Origin: Symsagittifera roscoffensis
Lineage: Eukaryota > Xenacoelomorpha > Acoela > Convolutidae
Assembly (NCBI RefSeq): GCF_963678635.1
Contig: NC_087063.1
Span: 59,342,759-59,406,758, forward strand
DNA: 64,000 nt
Direction: 5' to 3'
Shown here piece by piece: positions 11,884 to 22,011 of the stretch (positions are counted from its first letter, which is position 1; each line of letters opens with the position of its first letter). Under the pieces are notes generated by a model, which saw nothing but the letters and a program-made list of their open reading frames with translations, searched no databases and was not told the origin of the DNA. A program made the position numbers and the translations under genes.

Positions 11884-12474
11884 TCAGCTAAGCCTGCTGA
11901 TTAGCAGCGCTCTTATCGTTGCAATTCTTGACGTCCAGAAGCTTAGCAACACTGCTTGCTCGTATTCAAAGAAACAGTCGCGTATCTCTTCAATAATGTA
12001 AGGGTTGTATGCCATCCCTACAATTCCGGATTTGTAACTGTAACTGATCGGTCCGCAATATTCACTGGACTTCAGCAGTGCTCCCATGGATTCTTTCGTG
12101 AGCCTCAGCTCCTTGTTCGAGAATCTCCTCATTTCGTCAATCTTCTTCATTGGTTCCAGTTCCACGGGCTCCTTCATGTTCACTCGCATCGGTTTACTCG
12201 AATGTATGTGCAAGAGTGCTAGTAAGGGCAAGGCTTTCGCTCGTTCATCGCCTTCACTTAGCATCTCGACACAAGTGTTCAACGCCGGCACTGATATTAG
12301 TTCTAGCATGAATCGAATGAAACAGAGAGCGTCTCTCCGCTTCGCGCACACTACTGCCGCTCCTTCTTGAGTCATTAGATCTCTCATGCTCGTCATCAAG
12401 AAAACCTTCTCTCCCTTCGATCTTTTTCTTTCTTCTGAGTCATATCCACCCGTGCCAGTCCAGTCATGCACCAA
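11884..12474 (-). pseudogene. LTR retrotransposon gag-region ORF, 3' part of polyprotein (copy A)
   Basis: A 196-codon frame on the minus strand, rich in Lys/Glu and Met, with a helix-rich look and no zinc knuckle. It is preceded on the same strand by other gag-region frames (15887 downward) and ends against the 11757 junction, so this polyprotein copy is cut before any protease or RT. I do not recognise a domain. Position suggests a capsid-like or linker part of Gag; that is inference. Confidence 0.45.
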
Positions 12475-12632
12475 GCGAACCTAAGTTTTACTTCTGTTCT
12501 CGCATACGTTATCGCTATTAGAGCGTGTATCTTCGGGGTGATTCTCATTTCTTCTTCGAAGTGCCGTAACGTCACCGCTCTTCATGGTAGGCTCACTAAC
12601 TGGTCCGTCGTTTCCGTCGACTGTGCCTTGTA

Positions 12633-13377
12633 TCATTGTCTCAAGTAATCTTCTATAGCGCTTTTGTTTTCAGGAGCAATTATGAGTCTCCTAGCCGAGT
12701 TTCTGTACTCCACCATCTCCATGTATCCACCAGCGGGTTCATCAATCGAGACGCTTTCCGACACTGTCAGTCGGTTATACTCTACTGGCATTACCTGTCC
12801 TACGACGCTTCCCTTTCCGTGGTTCAAGGAAGATGGTTTGAAATCTCGTAGCGTACTTTCTCCATATTGGCTGAGTATTTCCTTTTCTAATGTTGCTCCA
12901 GTCAGAGTGCGGTCACTCCTGTTGGTTTTATAACTGGCTAATCCTGCCATGAGAATGGGTGGCAAAATAGCTACGTCAGTCAACATTCTGTCGGTACCAG
13001 GCAATCGGTCATCAGCATGTCCCATGTCCATAGCTTCTTCGACACGCTTTCTCTTAGCTGAGTTGACAGCTTTTATCAAAATTTCAGAGTCCACCTTCGC
13101 TTTTCCGAATTTAACTTAAAATCACTTTGCTGCCAAATTCCGTTTTCTTGTCATTAATTTTGTCTATCACCATTTTCGATCGCATCTTTCCTTTTCGGGT
13201 TCTTGACAGACTCACTACTTCATCTTGGCCTTTTTGAGGTGTTGCCTTTATAGGAGAGTTTGTTTCACTTTCGTCAGTGGCCGAGTCGATCAATAACTCG
13301 CTCAATCTCCCTTTACACTTGTCGAGTTTGTCATGGATTTCCCGCATCAGTGGTCTGTTGACACCTCTTTTCAGCAT
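12633..13377 (-). pseudogene. Gag-region frames of the LTR retrotransposon (copy A)
   Basis: Two consecutive minus-strand frames (13377-13111, then 13094-12633) read as one broken coding region. The first contains a basic, Ser/Thr-rich linker (PQKGQDEVVSLSRTRKGK), the second an acidic stretch with IEDYLRQ at the end. Short gaps and frame changes between them indicate indels rather than true ORF boundaries. No domain is recognised. Confidence 0.45.
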
Positions 13378-13459
13378 AGACTGGGTCCCGTAGCTCTGAA
13401 CTACCGTTCAGACCTCTTGCATGAAGGCAAGTTTGTCCATATTGCATCCCGTCCTATTC

Positions 13460-13943
13460 TCATGGTCTCTGTGATGAAATTTTGATGTGATGTGATGTGT
13501 GATGTGGGCTTTTGAGAATCGTCGGTATCTGTGGAATCTCACATTTCGCTTTCTTTGCAATCTTATCGTATTGCCTGTTGATCTTCTTGATTTCTTCGCG
13601 CTGCCTCCTCCATGGCACTTCCATTAAAACTACTTGAAAGCCTTCATTCTTGTACATTTTTACTAGATACTTCAATTGGTCACTGAGCTCCTCTGGCTGT
13701 TTCCACTTTATCGTATGCCGCAAAGATAGTCTCGTCCTTCCGAATCTTCATCCCACCATATCTCTCAACATCGCCTTCTTGAGTCACCTGTTTTGGGTAA
13801 GCCCTTTCTTTCACGTGAGATGAGGTTGCTAGTACTTGTTTGAACATTTTCACATGTTGTGCTATTGGTGCCCTCGTTGTCAAGAATTTTCCGGGTCTTT
13901 CTTTTCGATTTCCTTCGCTATGATTCATTTTCACGTCCAGCAA
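13460..13943 (-). pseudogene. Gag region: linker plus second SGNH-like segment (copy A)
   Basis: Two overlapping minus-strand frames. The first (13943-13680) shares the DVKMNHSEGNR-ERPG-FLTTR segment with copy B at 18787-19002 and ends at FAAYDK. The second (13723-13460) contains QLKYLVKMYKNEGFQVVLME then VPWRRQ, which resembles the middle strand-helix part of SGNH-type folds. A one-base frame change separates them. In copy B the same FAAYDK point leads into a different 200-codon segment (18109-18711), so one or both copies carry deletions. Confidence 0.5.
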
Positions 13944-14430
13944 AAATCTCGCCTTTACTGGAACCGTTGTGTTGCTCGAGGGCAGTCCCTCTAAATTGTC
14001 AAATCTTAAGGCGGTCCTGGAGCTGAAGTTACCAGTTCACACCTGCGATTGAGTATAGTCCGTTGACGGATAGCATCGCTCAATTCAGCATCCTTATGGC
14101 ATCGGCTGCAAACCTTACCGTCTGAAGGTTCAATTTCACCAAGTCCTGTTTATAGACATGCCACGGGAAAAGTATGGGCCTCGACCAAATCAAAGAGTTT
14201 CTGTCTGGTCGTCGTTTTTCTCGGCTGATACTCGTAGTTTCCGATCTCGTTTCCGATCTCGAGGTGCCCGATGTTTCCGTTGCCGAGTTAACAGGTCATA
14301 ATCTTCGCAATGGATGAATAGTTCTTCTTACTGGCGCTTCCCCCAGTCGGTCCAGTACGTCCGTTCTTGCTCGCTGGGGCTTTGCGGCCTGTAGGTCACG
14401 ACTGCGACTGCTCCCAGACGTGTCTCTAGG

Positions 14431-14883
14431 TTAGGGGGTAAAAAGGGTTGAGAGTGCCGGCACATTCGTCGTTTCCTCCTTCTTCAGTAATCCCGTGTCA
14501 AAGAGCTCGACCTCCAATTCGTCTAGTCGCTCCTGGAAGACTCGATTCATCCAGGCTTGTCCTTCTATACTGTCAAAGTGGATTTTATCGGTGGTGAGTC
14601 TGGCCTGATCCATGGCTCTGATTTTATGTTCGATTTCCATGAAGATCATCCATCCACATTGTTTGTCCCTACTAAGATCATTATGTTAGGGATTCTTCCT
14701 GGGTTCATTAGCTCGGCCATTCGATACAGCTGGGCTATCGTGCCACCTCCAAATGCCATCACCGTGGTGATCCAGCAGGTCGTCAGGTTCTGAAAAACTC
14801 TCACCAAACTGTCGCCCAGTATAAAATGTGATGTCCCGAGCGGCAGTTGTTGCATGTTTATTGCCGGAGTCCAAGTCGATCAA
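14431..14883 (-). pseudogene. SGNH-hydrolase domain of retrotransposon gag region (copy A, internal deletion)
   Basis: The frame 14855-14646 has block I (ILGDSLVR), block II (AFGGGTIAQ) and block III (LVGTNNV). It then jumps, by an internal deletion, to the C-terminal block in 14649-14431, where KIHFDS carries the catalytic His; the Asp of DGIHF seen in copy B is Lys here. About 60 codons present in copy B (ESMMVCLF to AGRMILM) are missing. The domain is therefore broken. SGNH hydrolases use a Ser-(Asp)-His set; here Ser, oxyanion Gly/Asn and His are still visible. Confidence 0.65.
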
Positions 14884-15421
14884 TTGAAGCAGGCTCGCGG
14901 ATCCGCATCCAGAAGTCCTGCAAAGTTGTTCTTCACCTGGTTGTTCTTCTGCACATCAAACACTTTTTTCTTCGGCAGCTCTCTTATTTTTCTGGCCGGG
15001 ACTTCAGAGGTCTTTGTTGGTAATGTGGCATTGTCAGCTCCAGTTCTCTTCATCGTTTCTTGGGAGAGCTCCACTCTTCCCGTGTCGTCGATTGTTCCAT
15101 ATTGTGCAGTCACGCCAAAACCTGGCGCACTCCTGTTAGCGACAAGTCGTCTAGCTGTTTCTATCAACTTCCGCCTTGTCTGTTATACGACTGGGTCATC
15201 TAGGGTGTCGCTTGGGTCTGGGATTGTTTTTCTACCGATCGAACCTCAGTCGTTTTACTTAGTTCGCGAGGCGTTAGGAGCTCCATCGGCGACTGCCCAC
15301 GAGAGACCTTCCTTGCTGGTATCGCTCTCTCTACTGCTGTTCTCAACGCCAGCAGCTCCGATCGCTCTTTATATTCTCTGTATTCTTCTACGCTGAGCAT
15401 AGTCTTAGTCAATTCTTGCAT
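14884..15421 (-). pseudogene. Gag-region linker upstream of SGNH domain (copy A)
   Basis: Minus-strand frames 15421-15200 and 15167-14880 together match copy B 20601-19928. The N-terminal part is a charged coiled-coil-like stretch (VEEYREYKERSELLALRTAV), the second a Lys/Asp-rich linker that ends in the DPRAC-N segment directly before the SGNH domain. The opposite-strand 180-codon frame here is a shadow. Frame breaks near 15170-15200 mark decay. Confidence 0.5.
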
Positions 15422-15425
15422 CGTT

Positions 15426-15887
15426 TCATTCGTCTGAACTTACTTCTTCTACTACTCTCGCCCTTTTTGGTGGTACAGCTGCTCTCAGTTGTGAACTAGA
15501 CGAGGCGGCCTCTCTGTTCATTTTTTGATGCATTCTTCTCAGTCCAGGCCTAGGCTTGGTCGGCAGAAGCATCTCACCTGGTTGGTAGGTCCTGGAACCT
15601 ACCAACCCAGACTCATTCGCCAAGTCACTTCCTGAGAGAGCCCGTTTCTCCAGCTCATTACCCTCATGTTTGGGCTGTCTAGTACTCTTTGTTCTCCATA
15701 TGCGGTCATCAATAAGACTTGCGTGGGGCATTCCTAAAACGTTTATTAAGGCGAACAGCAGCATGACTACCTCTGGGTCCTCCAGAGCGAAGTCTCGATC
15801 CGTCAGCCGACGATAAATCGCGTCTATCATCGGTCCTACATGCGCCTCCGCTAGGTCCATCAGTTCATTCAAATCGAAGTTGTCCAT
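15426..15887 (-). pseudogene. N-terminal gag ORF of LTR retrotransposon (copy A)
   Basis: Starts at ATG MDNFDLNEL, 153 codons, acidic N-terminus (DLAEAHVGPMIDAIYRRLTD) followed by an Arg/Lys-rich C-terminus (RMHQKMNREAASSSSQLRA). It is nearly collinear with copy B at 20606-21085, apart from a short deletion after INVLG. Both copies begin just inside the LTR-like spacer, so this is probably the first protein of the element. Role unknown; a nucleic-acid-binding or capsid-related function is only a guess. Confidence 0.55.
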
Positions 15888-16249
15888 TTGTTTGACTCGG
15901 TTTGATTATCAGTTTGCTCAATTGGAATCCGATGAATAATTAAATGATCAATCAGGATCTAGAAAAGAGGTCACGAGTATCACAGTTGTCAACGTTACTC
16001 TGATTTTGCATCCAAAATTGATTTAAAACAGTCAGATAAAAAGATTTTGATCTTAAAAAATAGTAAAATCAATCTATTGTAAAAAGCTTGGAAGTTGACC
16101 AAAGAATGGACAGTCCAAACTTTGGATCTATTCCTAAGATCATTATTTGATCATTCGCGGTCACTAGCCCTTCCATACCCAAGGTCTTAATAACATAACA
16201 CATAACACACAACATACATAGTATAACACCTCCTACATGCAACCTAAAC
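15888..16249 (-). repeat. LTR-like spacer, copy 1
   Basis: A non-coding stretch between the stop of the upstream polyprotein block (16250) and the start codon of the next gag ORF (15887). The same stretch lies at 21086-21445 with about one difference per ten bases by eye. Its place between a 3' coding end and a 5' coding start in a head-to-tail array is what an LTR shared by two units would occupy. I could not fix exact TG...CA ends or a primer-binding site. Confidence 0.5.
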
Positions 16250-16720
16250 TCAGCCTATACTCAAATAAAATTTCTTATGTAAGTACACTTGTATGTTAGT
16301 ATATGAAAAGATTACGTGTATCAGTGTATATAGCTCCAGTGGATGCAGTCGTCCTCGGTTCGGGCCGTATACTGGAAGCGAGAGTTCCTTTACCTCCCTT
16401 TCCACAAGGAAGTTTCTCAGTCTCATCAAGGACAAGACCAAGTTTTCCAGGTCCATATGCGGCTTCTACGTCGCCCTCGTCACCAAGAAGCATATATACT
16501 TTCCTGGTATCTGCGAAGCCGCCAGAGACACGGCTGCTACGCCTCCTATTCCTGGTCTTTGCTTCGAAAGGAATTCTATGTTTTTATATTCTTTCTTAAA
16601 ATCTGCTGTTAACGCTGTCCTAAAACTCATGACAGATGTGATCGCTGTTGCAATCGTTCTATTTGGAAGTATAAAATTGCTATATGTCAATATTATGCAA
16701 CTTGAGCAAACATTTGGCAA
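16250..16720 (-). pseudogene. Macro domain (TARG1/OARD1-like) at the C-terminus of retrotransposon Pol, block 3
   Basis: Reading 16720 to 16250, the domain can be laid without gaps on the C-terminal half of the OARD1/TARG1 macro domain family: KYICFLVTR matches the YIYYLITK strand, ENL--SL--LR-FL matches the ENL--SL helix, ELSLPVYGPNRGRL matches the LSMPRIGCGLDRL loop, and VIFSYTNIQVY matches the last helix-strand. N-terminal MSFRTALTADFKKEY matches the MGAGIA-LFKKKF loop. Known catalytic Lys and Asp of TARG1 correspond to Arg and Gly here. A TAG stop sits at about 16463-16465 where block 2 has GAG. It ends LHKKFYLSIG. Decayed copy; the parent function would be ADP-ribose binding or removal, by inference. 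Confidence 0.7.
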
Positions 16721-16849
16721 GTTAAAATATGACTCAACTAATCTCCCTATGTCCAGTTTCTTAGGATCCTCGCCTATTTCTGCTTCTAGGTCACCTGTCT
16801 CTCTTGCTATTCCTAATTTTTTGATTTATTATTTTTTCAGTGTGGGTAA

Positions 16850-17670
16850 GTCCTACCCCCACTCCCCGGACAAAAAAAAATCCATCGAAAGCCCCGTCGA
16901 TTGCATACCGGAGATTAAATTGAGATTGGACGCGGGAATGATTAAATGCCTTTCCTGGGCTGCCCATGAAGGATTATCACTGTCGTTTCTTACGTATTTC
17001 ATGCTCTCACGGTCTACGTCCTGAATCGTGACACTGGTCTCCTTTGGGTTCGACGTCATTTCGTTCAGCCACTCCAAGACACGCAGATTCGTCAACTCTT
17101 GTTCGTAGGATTGCTGTTGCTCGTCGTCGAATTCTACCTCGGGTTTCGACCGGTCATCGATCCACTCCTCGTCTTAGTCATCGACTATGTCTATGTCCTG
17201 TGATACTGTTTTTTCTTCTAGACCCACCAAATCTTCTTCAAATCTATTCTGTCCCGTACTAAGTCATCTCCGTAAGGGTTGTACATCTTCTTGAGTCTTG
17301 TCCTGTCACTCTGTCGTGTCTGTATCGCAAACTGTAGGTCTGGTTCCAAATTCTTGGGGACCTCCATTTGTTCGAAGTCTCGCCAGTCCTCTTCTGCGTG
17401 GGGTAAGGTTTCTTGGTTCGCTTCAATCACCTCATTGGGATCGAGGTCCAGTGGTGGACTTGATCCTTCCTCTATGACCTCATTCCCATCGTTCCTTCCC
17501 CTGGTGCCCTTCTCATTGACCTCGCAGGCAGGGTCAATCATCAGATAACCCCCTTCTTCCATGTCTGCAGGTATACACCAGTCTTCCGTAGATGGGTTGT
17601 GTGGCTCAATATTTTCGAAATGAGCGGCTCGGCCGGTACTCAGTCTGTAAAAACGTCCCTCTTGGTGCAC
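16850..17670 (-). pseudogene. Integrase C-terminal extension and acidic tail of Pol, block 3
   Basis: From 17670 the frame starts in the EVHQEGRFYRL strand typical of the integrase C-terminal SH3-like module, followed by AAH-ENI-PHNPS, an acidic tail, and a DDQDEEWIDD-type stretch. An in-frame TAA at 17174-17176 interrupts the acidic part, shared with block 2 (22367-22369) but not with block 1, which has CAA. The 17095-16853 frame (MTNLRVLEWLNEMTS) continues the tail toward the macro domain. Confidence 0.65.
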
Positions 17671-17985
17671 TTACGTAATCTTGAAGGGTCCCCTCTACTT
17701 CTTTGAGAGCTTTTTTGTTCTTTTCGGTGGTATAACGTTTTGAAATACCCACACGTAGTCTCCTACCGAGTAGGCTTTTGCACCAGCTGCTTTCTTATCG
17801 AAGCTTTTCCTCTGCCTTGCTTGTGCCTGCTGAGTGTTCCGTCTGCACAAGTCGTTCAGTTCTTGTTGACAGCTTATCACATCCCTTACGTAGACCTGTG
17901 GTGATGTTTTTTTCGCTCATACTCTGGGTAAAAGAAATTCAAGGGCAAAGACTTCTCGTGTCCGGTTAACACCAGGCTACTGGTT
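17671..17985 (-). pseudogene. Integrase core 3' end, block 3 (5' truncated)
   Basis: Contains SLPLNFFYPEYE, then the LCRRNTQQAQARQRKSFDKK stretch and SVGDYVWVF, which match the end of the integrase core and the start of the C-terminal module in block 1. Similarity to block 1 ends near 17965-17985. Beyond that the sequence is a gag-region segment (18000-18711), so the catalytic DDE residues are missing and the join is chimeric. Confidence 0.65.
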
Positions 17986-17999
17986 ACACCATGTAGGAA

Positions 18000-18711
18000 T
18001 GAATCTTCGTGATCATCGCTGGCCCTCGGTCGAAAGAGTCCGTGCACAATGCGGCTATCCGAGGCGTCAAGTGCAGCCACTTGTTAGCCTCTGGTTTTGT
18101 TCGCAAGACTATCGCTTCCTAGTGAGCACTTCATCTAACAACAGCATGTGCAATGAATGGTCCTTGAATCCCCGCATTGCATTTGAGATGTCCGACCATA
18201 CTGCCGGCAATTTTGCCCTAAGTGGTCTTAGGTTCTGCACTTCTATTTCGCCATTCGGGGCAGATATGATCACATCATATTTCCCTTCTGAGAGCAACTC
18301 CACCATCGCGTAGACTAACTTCAATCCATCCGGGAGATGTGAATATCCCGGAAATAGTGCAAACGCAGCTTTCGGTGTTACTTTTGGGAATGCACCTTCT
18401 TTCAGCGTATCCAATATTTCAATCATCGATTCGAGGATATCTTTTATTGCAGGCCTTTCTGCGTCCTCTGCCGTTGTAGGCTCTCTGAGACTGCTCAGGA
18501 AACCCCTACTGTGTAAATGGTGGTTTATGCCGGCAAACGCGATCGTGATAGGGTTCATTTCAGTTTTTTGTTGTATCGCCATTGACACAGACAGCACCAG
18601 ATCCAGTTCGATTGCTACCAGCATTATAACGTCAGGCCACAAGAGATACTTGGAGGTATGCGCGAAGTCTGAGTTCGCAACTATCAAAATCTTTGCTTTC
18701 CTCATTTCCAT
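18000..18711 (-). pseudogene. Gag-region segment joined to integrase remnant (copy B)
   Basis: The 200-codon frame 18711-18109 starts right after the FAAYDK junction point of the gag linker and contains AKILIVANSDF, AFAGINHHLHSRG and a long helix-rich region ending LHMLLLDEVL. The LIV-strand plus AFAGIN turn is reminiscent of a second SGNH-like or Rossmann-type segment, but I cannot assign it firmly. The frame then stops and the sequence switches to integrase of block 3 near 17985, so this polyprotein lost everything between gag and the integrase end. Confidence 0.5.
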
Positions 18712-18786
18712 TTTATCGTATGCCGCAAAGATCGTAAGCCCTTTATTTCACGTGAGATGGGGGTACTCGTACTTGTTTGAACATTT

Positions 18787-19002
18787 TCACCTCGTTGTCA
18801 AGAATCTTCCGGGCCTTTCTTCTCGATTTCCTTCGCTATGATTCATTTTCACGTCCTGCAAAGATCTCGCCTTTACTGGACCCATTGTGTTGCTCGAGGG
18901 CAGTCCCTCTAAACTGTCAAATCTTAAGGCGGTCGTGGAGCTGAATTTACCAGTCCACACCTGCGATTGAGTATAGTCCGTTGACGGATAGCATCGCTCC
19001 AT
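18787..19002 (-). pseudogene. Gag linker (copy B)
   Basis: Matches the first frame of copy A (13943-13680) through DVKMNHSEGNR-ERPG-FLTTR. It extends further upstream, starting at MERCYPSTDYTQSQ. The following 75 bases are a shortened version of the copy A sequence, with an internal deletion before FAAYDK. Confidence 0.5.
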
Positions 19003-19126
19003 TCAGCATCCTTATGGCACCGGCTGCAAACCTTACCGTCTGAAGGTTCATTTTCATCAAATCTTGTTTATAGACATGCCACGGGAAAAGTATGGGCCTC
19101 GACCACATCAAAGAGATTCTGTCTGG

Positions 19127-19864
19127 TCATCGTTTTTCTCGGCTGGTACTCGTAATTTCCGATCTCGTTTCCGATCTCGAGGTGCCTGATGTTTCCGTTG
19201 TCGAGTTAACAGGTCCTAATCTTCGCCGTGGATGAATAATTCTTCTTACTGGCAATTCCCTCAGTCGGTCCAGTACGTCCATTCTTTGCCCTTGGTCGCT
19301 GGAGCTTTGCGGCCTGTAGGTCACGGCTGAGACTGCTCCCAGACGTGTCTCTAGGTTTGGGGGTACAAAAGTTGAGAGTGCCGGCTGATTCGTCGCTTCC
19401 TCCTTCTTCAGTAATCCCGTGTCAAAGAGCGCGACCTCCAATTCGTCTAGTCGCTCCTGGAAGACTGGATTCATCCAGGCTTGTCCTTCTGTACTGTCAA
19501 AGTGGATTCCATCGGTGGTGAGTCTGGCCTGATCCACGGCTCTGATTTCATGTTCGATATCCATGAGGATCATCCGTCCAGCATTACGACTCGCCAGATT
19601 TCTCACTATGTTGTTCCACCTGATAACCCTTTCATTATGCCTCCTTCCCGCCGATGTCAGCGTTCTCGTGCTCATCGGTACGGTGCAGACGATCAGTACC
19701 GCACACTTGAACTTCTTCCAGAGAGTAGTAAATAGGCACACCATCATTGATTCCCACTGTGTCTCTTCCCCATCTGAACATCTGGACACATTGTTTGTCC
19801 CTACTAAGAGCAATATGTCCTCAGGTTTTAAAAAAACTCTCACCAAACTGTCGCCCAGTATCAA
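19127..19864 (-). pseudogene. SGNH-hydrolase domain of retrotransposon gag region (copy B)
   Basis: A 245-codon frame with block I MILGDSLVR, block III LLVGTNNVSR, a middle strand AVLIVCTVPMS, and block V TTDGIHFDS, which supplies the Asp and His of the SGNH set. The segment between blocks I and III (block II, FGGGTIA in copy A) is deleted, so the domain is incomplete even though the frame is long. The C-terminal half is a basic, Ser/Thr/Arg-rich tail. Together copies A, B and the plus-strand copy at 1894-2592 show that the parent element had a full SGNH domain. Substrate unknown. Confidence 0.7.
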
Positions 19865-19927
19865 ATGTTATGTTCCGAGCGGCGGTTGTTGCATGTTTAT
19901 TGCCGGACTCCAAGTCGATCGATTGAA

Positions 19928-20601
19928 TCAGGCGCGCGGATCCGCAACCGGAACTCCTGTAAAGTTGTTTTTCAGCTGGTTGTTGTTCTGCACATCAAAC
20001 AATCGGGACACTTTTTTCATCGGCATCTCTCTTTTTTTTCTGTCCGGGACTTCAGAGTTCTTTGTTGGTAATGTGGCATTTTCAGCTCCCATTCTCTTCA
20101 TCGTTTCTTGGGAGACCTCCACTCTGCCCGTGTCGTCTTTTGTTCCATATGGTGCAGTCACGCCAGAACCTGGCGCACTCCTGTTAGCGACAAGTCGTCT
20201 AGCTGTTTTTATCAACTTCCGCACTGTCTGTTCCACGACTGGGTCACCTAGGGTGTCGCTTAGGTGCGGGATCGTCACTCTACTAGCCGTAGTCGGGGTC
20301 GCAGCTCCGTCGTTTTACTCAGTTCGCAAGGCGTTAGGAGCTCCATCGGGGACTGCCCACGAGGGACATTCCTTGCAGGTATCGCTCTCTCTACTGCTGT
20401 CGTCAACGCCAGCCGCTCTGATCGCTCTTTATATTCTCGCCTCAAGCGTTCTATTTCTTCACTCTGTTTTTTGTTACAATCCTCAAAAAGTCTTTTCCCC
20501 TTATCTCTGTCTTCTTCTACGCTGAGCATAGTCTTAGTCACTTGAGCTAGTTCTTCTCTTGTCTTCTCCGGTTCTTGCATCGTCCAGTTCAGATCCTGCA
20601 T
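19928..20601 (-). pseudogene. Gag-region linker and coiled coil (copy B)
   Basis: Frames 20601-20275 and 20278-19928. The first is a coiled-coil-like Glu/Lys/Arg-rich stretch (EVTKTMLSVEEDRDKG type), longer than in copy A, which has lost an internal part. The second ends in the DPRA segment before the SGNH domain. A frame change near 20278 breaks the region. Confidence 0.5.
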
Positions 20602-20605
20602 CGTT

Positions 20606-21085
20606 TCAATCGTCTGGACTTACTTCTTCTTCTACTCTCGCCCTTTTTGGTGGCACAGCTGCTCTCATTTGTGAACTAGACGAGGCGGTCTCTCTGTTCA
20701 TTTTTTGATGCATTCTTCTCAGTCCAGTTCTAGGCTGGGTCAGCAGAGGCATCTCACCGGGTTGGTAGGTCCTGGAACTTACCAACCCAGGCTCGCTCGC
20801 TAAGTCACTTCCTGAGAGAGTCCCGTTTCTCCACCTCATTACCCTCAAGCTTGGGCGGTCTAGTACTCTTTGTTCTCCATATGCGGCCATCAATAAGACT
20901 TGCGTGGGGCAGTCCCCACGGTTATCACGCCCTAAGATATTTATTAAGGCTACCAGCAACCTGACTACCTCTGGGTCCTCCAGAGCGAAGTCTGGATCCG
21001 TCAAACGACGATAGATCGCGTCTATCATCTGTCCTACATACGCCTCTGCTGGGTCCACCAGTTCATCCAAATCGAAGTTGTCCAT
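20606..21085 (-). pseudogene. N-terminal gag ORF of LTR retrotransposon (copy B)
   Basis: ATG at 21085, MDNFDLDELVDPAEAYVGQM. It is 159 codons long and collinear with copy A at 15426-15887, with about six extra residues (CPTQVLL-type segment) that copy A has lost or changed. Starts immediately after the LTR-like spacer. Substitutions relative to copy A are often conservative in the first third, more random in the Ser/Arg-rich end. Confidence 0.55.
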
Positions 21086-21445
21086 TTCATTTGATTCGGT
21101 TTGATTATCAGTTTGCTCAATTGAAATCTGATGAATAATTAAATGATCAATCAGGATCTAGAAAAGAGGTCACAAGTATCACATTTGTCAACGTTACTCT
21201 GATTTTGAATCCAATTTGATTTAAAAAGATAAAAGGATTTTGATCTTAAAACATATTAAAATCAATCATTTGCTAAAAATTGATTGGAGTTTGACCGAAG
21301 AATGGAGAGTTCAAACTTTGGATCTATTCCTAAGATTATTATTTGATCTTTCACGGTCACTAACCCTTCCATACCCAAGGTATTAATATCATAACACATA
21401 GCACAAAACATACATAGTATAACACTTCCTACATGCAACCTAAAC
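21086..21445 (-). repeat. LTR-like spacer, copy 2
   Basis: Second copy of 15888-16249, in the same relation to flanking coding regions (polyprotein end at 21446, gag start at 21085). Shares motifs such as ATGATCAATCAGGATCTAG and the CATAGTATAACAC stretch near the 3' coding side. Exact ends not resolved. Confidence 0.5.
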
Positions 21446-22011
21446 TCAGCCTATACTCAAATAAAATTTCTTATGTAAGTACACTTGTATGTTAGTATAT
21501 GAAAAGATTACGTGTATCAGTGTATATAGCTCCATTGGATGCAGTCGTCCTCGGTTCGGGCCGTATACTGGAAGCGAGAGTTCCTTTACCTCCCTTTCCA
21601 CAAGGAAGTTTCTCAGTCTCGTCAAGGACAAACCAAGTTTTCCGGGTCCATATGCGGCTTCTCCGTCGCCCTCGTCACCAAGAAGCATAAATACTTTCCT
21701 GCTATCTGCGAAGCCGCCGGAGGCAAGGCTGCTACGCCTCCTATTCCTGGTCTTTGCTTCCAAAGGAAATCTATGTTTTTATATTCTCTCTTAAATTCTA
21801 CTGTTAACGCTGTCCTAAAACTCATGACCGCTGTGATCGCTATTGCAAATGTTCTATTTGGAAGTATAAAATTGCTACCCGTCAAAGTTATGCAACTTGA
21901 GCACACATTTGGCAAGTTAAAATCTGACTCAACTACTCTTCTTATGTCCATTTTTTTAGGATCTTTGCCTATTTCTGCTTCTAGGTCACCTGTCTCTCTT
22001 GCTATTCTCAA
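21446..22011 (-). pseudogene. Macro domain (TARG1/OARD1-like), block 2
   Basis: Split across two frames: 22011-21622 holds the N-terminal two thirds (LTGSNF for the GDLF turn, MSFRTALTVEFKREY for the MGAGIA-LFKKKF loop, PGIGGVAALP, KYLCFLVTR) and 21763-21446 holds the rest (SLTRLRNFL, KELSLPVYGPNRGRL, VIFSYTNIQVY). A one-base deletion relative to block 3, near 21637, causes the split. The acidic SDF-LPNVCSSCI stretch leads in from the integrase tail. As in block 3, catalytic Lys and Asp positions of TARG1 are Arg and Gly. Confidence 0.7.

Noticed and set aside
14854-15396. 180-codon plus-strand open frame, hydrophobic
   Set aside because: It is antisense to the gag linker, which is present in two collinear copies on the minus strand. 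The hydrophobicity comes from reverse reading of charged codons.
15888-16249. Exact LTR ends and a primer-binding site
   Set aside because: I looked for TG...CA limits and a tRNA 3'-end complement next to the gag start but found none that is the same in both copies.
16293-17024. 243-codon plus-strand open frame
   Set aside because: Antisense shadow of the macro domain and integrase tail (block 3).
18109-18711. Macro domain
   Set aside because: It does not show the macro strand-loop order seen in the 3' blocks; the pattern is closer to SGNH or Rossmann-type, and I leave it unassigned.
19563-20525. 320-codon plus-strand open frame, the longest in the window
   Set aside because: It is the reverse reading of the SGNH and gag-linker copy B. 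It has no domain of its own, and copy A does not keep the full frame.
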